In this document: positions 16,344 to 24,472 of the stretch, one piece after another
Layout of the letters: each line of letters starts with the position of its first letter
Position numbering within the stretch: position 1 is the first letter of the stretch
Assembly: GCA_001969505.1 (NCBI GenBank)
Contig: LSSK01000461.1
Coordinates: 1-24,472, forward strand
Direction: 5' to 3'
DNA length: 24,472 nt
Origin: Zancudomyces culisetae
Taxonomy: Eukaryota > Kickxellomycota > Harpellomycetes > Harpellales > Legeriomycetaceae
Translations under genes and position numbers: made by a program
The notes under the pieces: model-generated
Databases searched by the model: none
Seen by the model: only the letters and a program-made list of their open reading frames with translations
Told to the model about the DNA's origin: nothing

Positions 16344-18740
16344 ATGTCCGATAATAACGAAAGAGAAAGTGCGAGAAGCGATAACCCCGACAATGGGGGC
16401 AAGAATACCAATAGAGAATCGAAAAGCAACGAAAGAGGAAATACTGAACATGAAGCGAAAAAGTCAAACCGGTTAGCAAAGTTAAAAGAAAATATCGTTA
16501 GTAGCAAGATGGGTATTCCAAAAGTACTACGACGAATAAAATCGACGGCAAGTACGCTTCCAGGTAAAAAGAAGAAAAAAATAGGTGATGACACAGATCT
16601 TGAAATAAATCGTAATCAACGACCAGATACAACCGATGAGGCCAGTATAGATGGTGGTGGTGTAGCCATCCCGGGTTCGTCCAATGGTAAAAATGATCGC
16701 AATAAACGCCAGTCAGAAAAAGAAAGAGTTGAAGATTTACGTACGAAGTATAGCCCAAACCTACGCGCAGTATCAACAGTAAATAGAGGTGAAACTGAGG
16801 ATCAGGATGAGACGCACAGTAACAAGAGTGAAGGCTCACCTCAGATAACTGAGTATGACCGGCAAGTAATATTAAAATTCGATATGAATGAGTTTAATAA
16901 GGTTCAAGATCCACCAGGACTCAATGCTTTGTTTAAAAAAAAAAGCGAAAACGAAAAAAAGGGTAGAAGGATACCTGCAAATATTAATGCATATGAAATA
17001 CAGAGCTATACTGAAAGTGATCTAAAGAAAGATGAACAGAATACTAGTGGTAAGTTGTATTAATAACTACACAACATGACAAAGTCAGAGTTGATACGTT
17101 TTAATATTAGCATTTCTGGATATTTGTGTGTTTATGTGTATGCGTGTGTCTGTATGAAATTATAGTTCCTTAAATACGTACTGATAATGTATTCACCAAC
17201 ACAACTTTATTTGTAAATAACTACTACAAATATAGATACAGCAGAAAAAAAGTCGTGGGCATACATATTAACAAAGACTTTGGGAATCAGTTTTAATACG
17301 AATATAAAAGAAATAGTAGAATATACAGAAATGGATGGCAAAAAGGGTATTAAAGTTGCTTTGGGTAGTTTTCTAATTCATTTTTTTGCTACCAGCATGC
17401 TTGCCGCGGCAGCAGTTTCAATATCTATCGCAAATGTAGTCGAGTGGGAAAAAGATAAAAACTTTGGTATGAACAGATCGCAGCTCAATCAAATTATTCT
17501 GAATTATGGTATAATGATGATTTCTTGTGGAGTAACAGGTGTTTTGGGGATTCCAGGATATCTGGGTCACTTAACTAGTTATACCATTACAATAATGTTG
17601 GGAGGATTGCTAATGGCTCTTACTCTATTTCTACCCAGCATGTCTAGTGGCATGGCGGAGAGTGGCGTTGTAATGATAATTCAAGCAATAGTACTTGGAA
17701 TAGGAATATCCCTTAATTATATTCCCGCTTATACTATTCTAGCACAATGGTATCATAAAAGACTGGGATTAATGACTGGTATATCATTGAGCGGCTGTGC
17801 GCTTGGTACTTTAGTGTTTAGCATCATCAATAACTCGGTAATCAGAAATTACGGGCACGTAAAGGCGATGCAAATACAGGGAATAATTATTATTGTTGGA
17901 TGCTTGATGTCCAGCCTATTAATAAAGATGCATATCCTGAAAAGCAAAAAAGCAGGATTTTTTGACTGGAAAATTATTAGTGATACCAGGTTTCTAGTAC
18001 TTGCATCAGCAACACTAATTTCCGGATTGGGTAGGTATATGTTCAGCTGGTTGACATCAACGCTGCTATTTATCATAAACATACAACATGGCGGAGGTAA
18101 TGGGGTAGCTACATGCATCGTTTTGATGGTATCGCAATTATTGGGATTTATTGGTGGTGGGTATTTATCGGATAGGACAGGATACATCGGATTTATTGGC
18201 GTCTCGATGTTTGTATTTGCTATCTCAGTATTGTTATTACTAGCTATAATTATACCTTCGTCATCATTAACACCAGGCATGCCAGAAGTAATTTCACCCA
18301 CAACTTGGCCGATTTATATTGTGTTGGTTCTAGCTGGAATAAGTAATGGTACGCTTGGGTCAGTTATACCTGCATCTATATTACAAATGTTTGGACCAGT
18401 TCGACTGCCCTCCGTTACGGGTCTACTGGTTCTTACCATCAATATACTCGTCTTTATTCCAACAGTAAATTACACCATTTTTAATGATTCAGAAGCCGGT
18501 GGATACAACTACATCAACAAGGAAGGTTTTGTTATTCTAACTATTTTAGCCTTTCTTGCGACTGTCATTGGTGGTGTGTTTGCTTTGTGCTTGCCAAAAT
18601 TAAATAGAAGATACAAGCGCAAACTACTCATGAGAGAACTTGAGCAACAACATCATGAAATTAGGCGCGAATCTGTGGTTATTCTAAGTAGTGAGAAGGA
18701 GGTGGAAGAAGAGAAGAAAATAGAAACTATAATAAGATGA
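16344..18740 (+). CDS. MFS transporter, monocarboxylate-transporter (MCH/SLC16)-like, two exons, 736 aa
   Basis: Exon 1 is 16344-17049 and exon 2 is 17236-18740; the intron (186 nt) has donor GTAAGT and acceptor TATAG, and joins SG to DTAEKKSWAYI in phase. No ATG-initiated frame begins exon 2 near the first membrane helix, which supports the join. Residues 1-250 form a charged cytoplasmic tail without recognisable domains. About 12 hydrophobic helices follow (residues about 275-690), then a charged C-terminal tail. Family marks: WYHKRLGLMTGISLSGCALG (406-425), as in the helix 4-5 region of fungal MCH proteins, and GYLSDRTG (544-551), the MFS loop signature. The MCT-type DGGYGW before helix 1 appears as DGKKGIK here. 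Yeast Mch proteins include the riboflavin transporter Mch5; the substrate here cannot be predicted. It converges on TIM54. Confidence 0.85.
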
Positions 18741-18843
18741 TCAAAGATAATAGTTGTGTATTATTGGGAAGGGGTTGTGCGTATTACTTCAGAGTAGGTT
18801 TTGTAAAAAATATTCCCAATCACTTGTAGATTATGTACAAAGT

Positions 18844-18865
18844 AAATACTCATAGCAAAGTATTT
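18844..18865. terminator. Convergent 3' flank with short inverted repeat
   Basis: Between the transporter stop (18740) and the TIM54 stop (18928), AAATACT (18844-18850) and AGTATTT (18859-18865) form a 7-bp inverted repeat with an 8-nt loop. AT-rich sequence with AATAAA follows on the plus strand. This 187-bp interval must hold both poly(A) regions; the repeat itself may be incidental. Confidence 0.25.
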
Positions 18866-18927
18866 GTATAAATGTTATTTTATTTAAATAAAGTGTCTTC
18901 TAGAAAGAAAGAAAAGGGAGAAACCGC

Positions 18928-20175
18928 TCAGAGAACATTTAGTTTGTCTATAAATTCCTGATCAAAATCGACAAAAGTACACTCTTTACCACTGAAACCT
19001 GCAAGGTTTAGTTCCTCCCACTGACCAACTAACTTGTAGTCAATTCTGTGCGCTGTATCTGCAGAACTAGGGAATGGTGTAGAGGAGGAGGTAGGTTGTG
19101 TATGGAACTGGTCAATTAGATATTCTAGACGATCTGTGCAGTATTTTGTTTGGCTGTAGTTATTGAACCAGTTATATAGTCGCTTCGGGACATTAACAAA
19201 TCCCGTGATGTTGTTGAAACCCAAATATCCTATCTTGGGAAATTCCAGTTTTTCAGAAACCTGTGTGCGTGGTGGCGATGTAATATGATCATCACTCCCC
19301 ATATTTTCTGGAATAACAGTAGGAACTTCACCTTTAGCATCAACTTTTGTTTCATCATCGTTTTTTGTTTCTACAATTTCGTCACCATTTTCAACAGCTT
19401 TAAGCACACTTTCCGGTTTTTCTATGTGCAAGGATGTTGTTATTAATCCGTCATAAAATCCATTAATGGTTTCTGCGTAGGAATTTCTACCAATTACCAA
19501 AATGTCACGAGAAAGCTGTTCACAAGGGTTCAATGCATTGTAATAATTTGATTTGTAAAACTGTGTGTCAATAGTAACCTCAGGTGGAAGATATTTTGAA
19601 AATTTATTCGTTTTCATGTTGCTATTATTTTCGTTTGCGGAATCGTTATGATCAGCGTTGTGGTTGCTGTTGGGATCGGTCACAATTCTCGATGGATCAA
19701 TGTTGCCAATTTCTTCTTGCGCAAGCTCTAGCTGTGCCAGGTTGCGCTTATACTGGAATGTTAGAAGCTTGATGTATTCATGAACCCTGCCATTCATAAA
19801 CCCTAATTTGCTTTCGTCGCTTCTATTTGAATTTTCAGTGTCTGCTTCGCTATTATTGATAATTTCAATTTTTTCGTAATCAATCGCAGCACTTGTGAGT
19901 AAAGGCAATACATACTCGTTAAAATATTCGCGGGTCTTGTAAAGAGTCGATTCACCCGGCATGTTTGTTAGGATCACTAGAAGCTGTGGGAATTGCTTCG
20001 TTGGTGGAACTACGGGTAAATCTGCATACTTTTGAGAAAGTCGCAATTTGGCCTGCTGTCTGTAATCAGCACACACCCGATTGTTATAGAATTTGTACGC
20101 GGTCAGCGAACCCAATACAGACCAAAAAATTACTGTGTTCCGGGAGGGTAGTTTGGATCGTTTCTTTGCATTCAT
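18928..20175 (-). CDS. TIM54: Mitochondrial import inner membrane translocase subunit Tim54
   Basis: Subunit of the TIM22 complex, which inserts carrier proteins into the mitochondrial inner membrane; Tim54 also helps assemble the Yme1 protease in yeast. The 415 aa product begins with a basic segment and PSRNTVIFWSVLGSLTAYKF, containing the single membrane anchor (about residues 14-33) typical of Tim54. It then has the conserved soluble part with KYADLPVVPPTK, LPLLTSAAIDYEKIEI and EYIKLLTFQYKRN. A variable Asn/Asp-rich stretch (about 170-190) and an acidic stretch (about 255-290) interrupt the domain. The C terminus reads KLVGQWEELNLAGFSGKECT. It is somewhat shorter than S. cerevisiae Tim54 (478 aa). 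There is no intron. It lies 278 bp downstream of CIN1 on the same strand, likely with its own promoter in that gap. Confidence 0.9.
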   Translation of the reverse strand: MNAKKRSKLPSRNTVIFWSVLGSLTAYKFYNNRVCADYRQQAKLRLSQKYADLPVVPPTKQFPQLLVILTNMPGESTLYKTREYFNEYVLPLLTSAAIDYEKIEIINNSEADTENSNRSDESKLGFMNGRVHEYIKLLTFQYKRNLAQLELAQEEIGNIDPSRIVTDPNSNHNADHNDSANENNSNMKTNKFSKYLPPEVTIDTQFYKSNYYNALNPCEQLSRDILVIGRNSYAETINGFYDGLITTSLHIEKPESVLKAVENGDEIVETKNDDETKVDAKGEVPTVIPENMGSDDHITSPPRTQVSEKLEFPKIGYLGFNNITGFVNVPKRLYNWFNNYSQTKYCTDRLEYLIDQFHTQPTSSSTPFPSSADTAHRIDYKLVGQWEELNLAGFSGKECTFVDFDQEFIDKLNVL

Positions 20176-20453
20176 GGTCTTTTTAATTGGATTGTTGGCT
20201 GAATACTCTATCGCGTTATATTAGTAGCTTTTTATCATTTAATTTCTAGGTTGAACAAAATTAAAAGTGCGAATCAAGAATTAAAAAATTTTTTTTAAAA
20301 AATCTAAGCTCGGTTTTTTTGGTTAGCTAAAACAGATTGTTGGAAATAACAAACAACAGAATTAGCGGGTAAGTGAAATGCAGCCAAGCAAAAAAAAAAA
20401 AACGGTGGTGCAAGAAAAGTGATGGGAGTTTGGAAGTATATGTGAACTGTAAT

Positions 20454-23400
20454 TTATGAAAAAAGGGTGAACAGCTGCTCATATGCCTTTTCCAGCTCAA
20501 ATCCGTTTATTGAAGCCCAGTCGGTTTCCAGAAGCACGTTATTTACATAACAATGGCTATCTGTACTGGTAGACTCGTTCTCACCAATAACATCATGTTC
20601 GTCTACTTGCAAAGACGAGCACATCATTAGGTTGTATAAGCAATCTGCTGTAAACTGACGCAAAACCGGAAACGATTTATGTTTGAGGTATGGTAGGATG
20701 AAGTGTAAATAATTAATATTATAGTTAATTGACAATATATTGAAATAGCAGGAGATGGAGGATTTCAATAGTGCGAGCGAAAGTTTGGTAGTAAGATTTC
20801 TTTGGTTGGCTGTATTGGTTGTATTGGTTGCATTGGTTGTATTAGCGTTGAAGGAAGTATTTTTGTTTGTCTCAGAGGTACAGGCTATATCCGCTGGACT
20901 AGCTGGGCTCACTGGAGCCAACAGTAGTTTCAAAATATCCAACAAGACCAGATACTTGGAGGGATCAATACTATTGATAAATGGAATAGAGGAATCGATA
21001 AAGGTGATCGTTGGTGACAAGAATCTAGAATAAAACTTATTTTTATGTGTAGTGGCTGAGGAGATAGTTAGAGACAAGAGGCGAGATAAATGAGGTATGT
21101 ACATCAGTGGATTTGAAGAATAGTAATCCACTAGCGCATCAAAGGCAAGAGTCTTTGTGGATTGGGATGATGGCGAGGATGGAGAAGCGAGATAGACAAA
21201 GTTGGCGAAAAAAAACGTATAGGATCGTGGTGGTGGAATAGAAAGAATCCTCGAGTAGGCACCAAAATCGTCAAGGGCTGTCAAGTTATTAAAAATAGTT
21301 GTGGAGTAGAAGGAGGATGGGGGACAAAGTTCAGAAAGCTTGGAGAGCAAAATAAAAGATTGTTGTCTGATTTTAGGAATGGTAGAAAGCAATTGACCCA
21401 GAACCGTTGAAAGTAGAGCCTCATAGTCGCTATTGAATAAATTCTCAGATGCGTTAATAAAAGGTAATAGGGAGTATATGCAAGAGAGCGACTGCAGACG
21501 AACCCAAGAGCCTACATCACCTCGGTGGTCCACCTTGTAATTAAACAGTCCGTATTTTACCAACACCTTCTGAATGCCAGAAATATTCAGTTGGGCGGCT
21601 AGCTGAGGAGTAAGAGAAAATCGATCTATGACATAGTTAAGAGCGATTAAGGCTTGGTTTTGGTGCTCTATAGGAGATTTATAGTTTGTGGTTATGTCCA
21701 GTAAGAAGTTTATAGCACTTTTTAGTAAATCGGTATTTTCCGCGAATTTTATAAAGCATTGCATAAAAAGAATGTTTTGAGTCTCGACAATCCGGTTGTA
21801 AAGGCCAGATAGCTTGGCGGTAAAGTCCTCATCAGTATGCTTTTCATCATTTTCGCCCTTGTTGTTCCTATTTTTATTGTATAGAGCAGCTATAAATTCT
21901 GTAAAATATGCGGCAATTTTGATTTTATTTGGTAAATCAGTAACAACTTTTGACTGGGAAAAGTACAGATTTAGCCACCAAGCACAAGTGGAGGCATCGT
22001 ACTCATGTGAATCAGCTGCATTGAATTTGCCTACGGTTGATGACAGCTCGTAAATAGCCATTAACGTATCCTCGGCACCAAAGCCATCCAAATATCTTTT
22101 TGAAATCAGACCTGGAATGAGATTAATGACATCTATATTGAAGTATTTGAGCGTCAGAATGCAGCCATGGCGAATTCTTAGCTGAGGACTGTTAATATTC
22201 TGAACAATCGCAGTGTAGTATTTTGCGTGCAATAAGTCAAGGCTATTGTTGAAGAGCAAATCAATGAGAACCTCGATGGAATCTAGCGTATCGATTCGAC
22301 ACTTAATATCCCAATGGTAAATACCAACCTCAAATATGTATTCCTCAATCAGCTTTTTATAAGACGGGACACCAATTTTGATAATCTTGGAAACCATATC
22401 TTTTATACTTCGGGCGTTTCCTATAGAATAGTAGTCAATCACTAGGAGCAAATCCAGCCCTCCTTTATCTTTTACCTGCCGGTTTCTCCCTACTAATTCT
22501 TGAAATGCCGCAGAAGCCGCTCGTCTAACATGCACCTCTCTGTCAAACACGGCTCGTAAAAGGAGTTCACCAGCCAATTCCTCACCACCAAGACTACTTG
22601 TTCGTGCGATTGTCCATGCCAGATAGCAGCTTGCGTCTCTTATGTTTGCACCCACCGCATAGTTATTTCCTCTCACTACTTCGTATCGCAACGCTTTTTT
22701 GGCAACACCGACAATTTTGTCTATTAATGATCCCTGTACCAAACGCAGCCTGGCTAATTCTGCCAACAATAAAATCCCTCCATGCCAGCTATGCTCGTTG
22801 ACCAGGCTGTAGTCTTTACCATCAACAATCAGATCCTCCTCCAACTCGTCTATCACTTCGTCGATTATCGCTGCCGTTGTTTCTGCGACATTAATATTCT
22901 TTGCTATTCTACTGACATATTTCACTGACCCCCACCTGATTTTTGTATTCTTGTCTCGTATTCCACATAGTAAATAGTCCATGATTTTACCCATACACTC
23001 TTCGTCACCACGGCCTTCTACTTCCCCCCCTAACACCAACCCTATTCTTCCTAGTAATTTTATTTCCTCGACTTTCCTATCCGAATCCTGCTCAACCAAT
23101 ATGTTTACTATTTCTCTAAACACCTCTATCTGATCTCGATTTGCAACTTTACTTATTTCTTTCAATATCCCAATTCCGACCCCACCGCTCTTTGTTTCTC
23201 GTTCAAATTGCCTTTTTGTTATTGCTCTTGCGATATCGTTGTAGTAGTCTTTGCATTCCTTCCGAGTAAGCATTCTACCAAGCATAACATTTGCAGCTTC
23301 CGCTTCTTTCCCATGCTTTGTCAAGCTTGTATACATTGCAATTATTAACATTTCTCCTATCAAATCTCTGCTGTTCATCCAATCAAACTTTACTTTGAGC

Positions 23401-24023
23401 TTATTTTCTATTTCTTTCATCTCGAATTCCCCCACCCCATCGTTTTCTTCCTTTGGATTTTCTTTTTCTTCGTTTCCACTTTTGTTTATATTCTGGTTGT
23501 TGTACTTACTGCTATCAATTATTCTGAAATCAAACGGGATCAAAACCAAAAGCCCGAGCCAACTCAAGCAGACATACCTACTTTCCCAACAACCCTGCTC
23601 ACCCCCTTTTTTAACCAAGTAGCTGGTGTATTTTATCAATTTTTCTATTTTATCTACCTCGCTCCCAAAAAATTTAACTATAGTTTTCATTCCCCTGACA
23701 TTTCCCAAACATGCTAAAATTGTAAATATAGTATCATTGTGCTTGCCAAAGCGGCGATAATTCACAATATCCACACTCTTGATCAGCTCAATTGTCATCT
23801 TCTCTATGTATTTATCCAGGACCGTTGGATTTTCCTGGTACCTTGATACAATGTTGCTTATCTTTTCGACAACTTTTTTCATTCTCGCGTCGGCTTTAAT
23901 ACCTCCGGCATTTTCACCATCATTCTGCTTCTCATTGGTCTTTAATGTTGTCAACAGCTCGCTTGTCAGCTCAAAATACTCATCCTTCTCTTTAAACCCC
24001 TCCTCTTTTTCTTCGACATTCAT
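20454..24023 (-). CDS. CIN1: Tubulin-specific chaperone D (tubulin cofactor D, Cin1)
   Basis: HEAT/ARM-repeat protein that binds beta-tubulin and, with cofactors C and E, assembles and disassembles tubulin heterodimers; it affects microtubule stability and chromosome segregation. The single exon encodes 1189 aa, close to human TBCD (about 1190). Diagnostic blocks: WESRYVCLSWLGLLVLIPFD (146-165), WHGGILLLAELARLRL (413-428), AVGANIRDASCYLAWTIART (456-475) and FDREVHVRRAASAAFQELVG (493-512), all matching the cofactor D family. A charged spacer lies at about 176-205. A Thr/Asn-rich repeat interrupts the C-terminal part near residues 1059-1075. The first Met was chosen because the frame upstream is short and the next Met (residue 48) would still precede the conserved region, so the exact start is not certain. 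Confidence 0.93.
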   Translation of the reverse strand: MNVEEKEEGFKEKDEYFELTSELLTTLKTNEKQNDGENAGGIKADARMKKVVEKISNIVSRYQENPTVLDKYIEKMTIELIKSVDIVNYRRFGKHNDTIFTILACLGNVRGMKTIVKFFGSEVDKIEKLIKYTSYLVKKGGEQGCWESRYVCLSWLGLLVLIPFDFRIIDSSKYNNQNINKSGNEEKENPKEENDGVGEFEMKEIENKLKVKFDWMNSRDLIGEMLIIAMYTSLTKHGKEAEAANVMLGRMLTRKECKDYYNDIARAITKRQFERETKSGGVGIGILKEISKVANRDQIEVFREIVNILVEQDSDRKVEEIKLLGRIGLVLGGEVEGRGDEECMGKIMDYLLCGIRDKNTKIRWGSVKYVSRIAKNINVAETTAAIIDEVIDELEEDLIVDGKDYSLVNEHSWHGGILLLAELARLRLVQGSLIDKIVGVAKKALRYEVVRGNNYAVGANIRDASCYLAWTIARTSSLGGEELAGELLLRAVFDREVHVRRAASAAFQELVGRNRQVKDKGGLDLLLVIDYYSIGNARSIKDMVSKIIKIGVPSYKKLIEEYIFEVGIYHWDIKCRIDTLDSIEVLIDLLFNNSLDLLHAKYYTAIVQNINSPQLRIRHGCILTLKYFNIDVINLIPGLISKRYLDGFGAEDTLMAIYELSSTVGKFNAADSHEYDASTCAWWLNLYFSQSKVVTDLPNKIKIAAYFTEFIAALYNKNRNNKGENDEKHTDEDFTAKLSGLYNRIVETQNILFMQCFIKFAENTDLLKSAINFLLDITTNYKSPIEHQNQALIALNYVIDRFSLTPQLAAQLNISGIQKVLVKYGLFNYKVDHRGDVGSWVRLQSLSCIYSLLPFINASENLFNSDYEALLSTVLGQLLSTIPKIRQQSFILLSKLSELCPPSSFYSTTIFNNLTALDDFGAYSRILSIPPPRSYTFFFANFVYLASPSSPSSQSTKTLAFDALVDYYSSNPLMYIPHLSRLLSLTISSATTHKNKFYSRFLSPTITFIDSSIPFINSIDPSKYLVLLDILKLLLAPVSPASPADIACTSETNKNTSFNANTTNATNTTNTANQRNLTTKLSLALLKSSISCYFNILSINYNINYLHFILPYLKHKSFPVLRQFTADCLYNLMMCSSLQVDEHDVIGENESTSTDSHCYVNNVLLETDWASINGFELEKAYEQLFTLFS
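20803..20848 (-). repeat. 9-bp tandem repeat in CIN1 (TATTGGTTG on the plus strand)
   Basis: About five imperfect copies of a 9-bp unit encode an alternating Asn/Thr/Ala stretch (ANTTNATNTTNTANQ) in the C-terminal part of CIN1. Because the unit is a multiple of three, length changes keep the frame. Probably a surface loop between HEAT repeats. Confidence 0.8.
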
Positions 24024-24126
24024 GCTTATACCTATTTTTTCTTGTGTGGTATTCTGCCATATAAAAAGATCAAACCAATTTATTTTTTATACACATTACT
24101 TGCCAATTAATTTCCACTTTTTTTAT

Positions 24127-24147
24127 TTGCAAATTGCAAATTGCAAA
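24127..24147. promoter_or_regulatory. Three perfect tandem copies of TTGCAAA
   Basis: Units at 24127-24133, 24134-24140 and 24141-24147, about 105 bp upstream of the CIN1 ATG and inside the 387-bp divergent interval. TTGCAA is palindromic, so a dimeric factor could bind in either orientation. A run of three exact 7-bp units fits a small binding array, or a simple microsatellite. Confidence 0.4.
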
Positions 24148-24410
24148 CTCCAAATAACAAACAGTTGTTAAGGTGTAAAAAAAAATCAATATAAACACTA
24201 AGGTTCACACTAATAAAAACATCAACATCCAAGGTTCCCCAGAATAAACAAATTATGGAACTTGCTGCCACCATCAATAGACTACATCTCGCAAAGCGGT
24301 AAATATGGCTGTTGTATGTAGTATGCAAAAGTCTAAAGCCATTCATCACTTTTTCTTTTTTAGAGTGCCGCTTACTTTTTTTTTCAATCGCATTTTTCCA
24401 CTGCATAACC

Positions 24411-24472
24411 ATGGGGTGTCTATATCAGCAATGTGTAAACCAACATCATAAATCGAAAACGAAAGATGCTGG
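24411..24472 (+). CDS. Possible 5' end of a gene encoding an MGC- protein, cut by window edge
   Basis: ATG at 24411 (context ACCATGG, a strong eukaryotic start context) opens a frame to the window end: MGCLYQQCVNQHHKSKTKDA. Gly2-Cys3 plus a second Cys and basic residues is the pattern of N-myristoylated and palmitoylated proteins such as G-protein alpha subunits, but 20 codons cannot identify a family. It would be divergent from CIN1. A 15-codon upstream ORF starts at 24255 (MELAATINRLHLAKR). Confidence 0.3.
   Translation, partial: MGCLYQQCVNQHHKSKTKDA

Noticed and set aside
24107-24412. 101-codon minus-strand ORF upstream of CIN1
   Set aside because: Sits in the divergent promoter interval, has no recognisable domain, and includes the TTGCAAA array.
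1-24472. CRISPR arrays, bacterial operons, prophage or toxin systems
   Set aside because: None seen; introns, gene families and spacing are those of a yeast nuclear chromosome.

Overview
The window looks like a nuclear chromosome segment of an AT-rich budding yeast. The reasons are spliceosomal introns with GTAAGT-type donors, TIM54 (a yeast-lineage TIM22 subunit), a complex I gene (NDUFS6, absent from Saccharomyces) and long AT-rich spacers. CTG sits at invariant kinase leucines, so this is not a CUG-Ser lineage. Intron density (9 introns in 5 genes) points to an early-diverging, complex I-retaining yeast. The species cannot be named from the sequence.

Layout. 1-495 (-): C-terminal part of a degenerate LINE-like retroelement running off the left edge. 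722-6354 (-): four short conserved genes in one direction, all with introns: RPL23 (2 exons), NDUFS6 (5 exons, three of them micro-exons), SMD2 (3 exons, the last 17 nt) and COX5 (3 exons). 6355-9087: a 2.7 kb spacer with an inverted CCAAT pair upstream of COX5, a T20 tract, a TATA box and an AUG-rich leader for the next gene. 9088-14163 (+): a very large PAR-1/KIN1-like protein kinase. 14164-16343: a 2.2 kb spacer with unusually GC-rich, hairpin-rich islands that may be non-coding RNA or retroposed sequence. 16344-18740 (+): a two-exon monocarboxylate-transporter-like MFS protein. 18928-20175 (-): TIM54. 20454-24023 (-): CIN1/tubulin cofactor D. 24411-24472 (+): possible start of a protein beginning MGC-.

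The genes form no obvious single pathway. RPL23 (ribosome), SMD2 (spliceosome), NDUFS6 and COX5 (respiratory chain) and TIM54 (inner-membrane import) are housekeeping genes. The kinase and CIN1 relate, by family, to cell polarity and microtubules, but their co-location is probably incidental. I did not find a convincing new multi-gene system. The best leads are the structured GC-rich islands at 14.5-15.4 kb, the modified kinase with an overlapping upstream ORF, and the micro-exon architecture. All splice models were assembled by hand from reading frame, GT/AG sites and family conservation.
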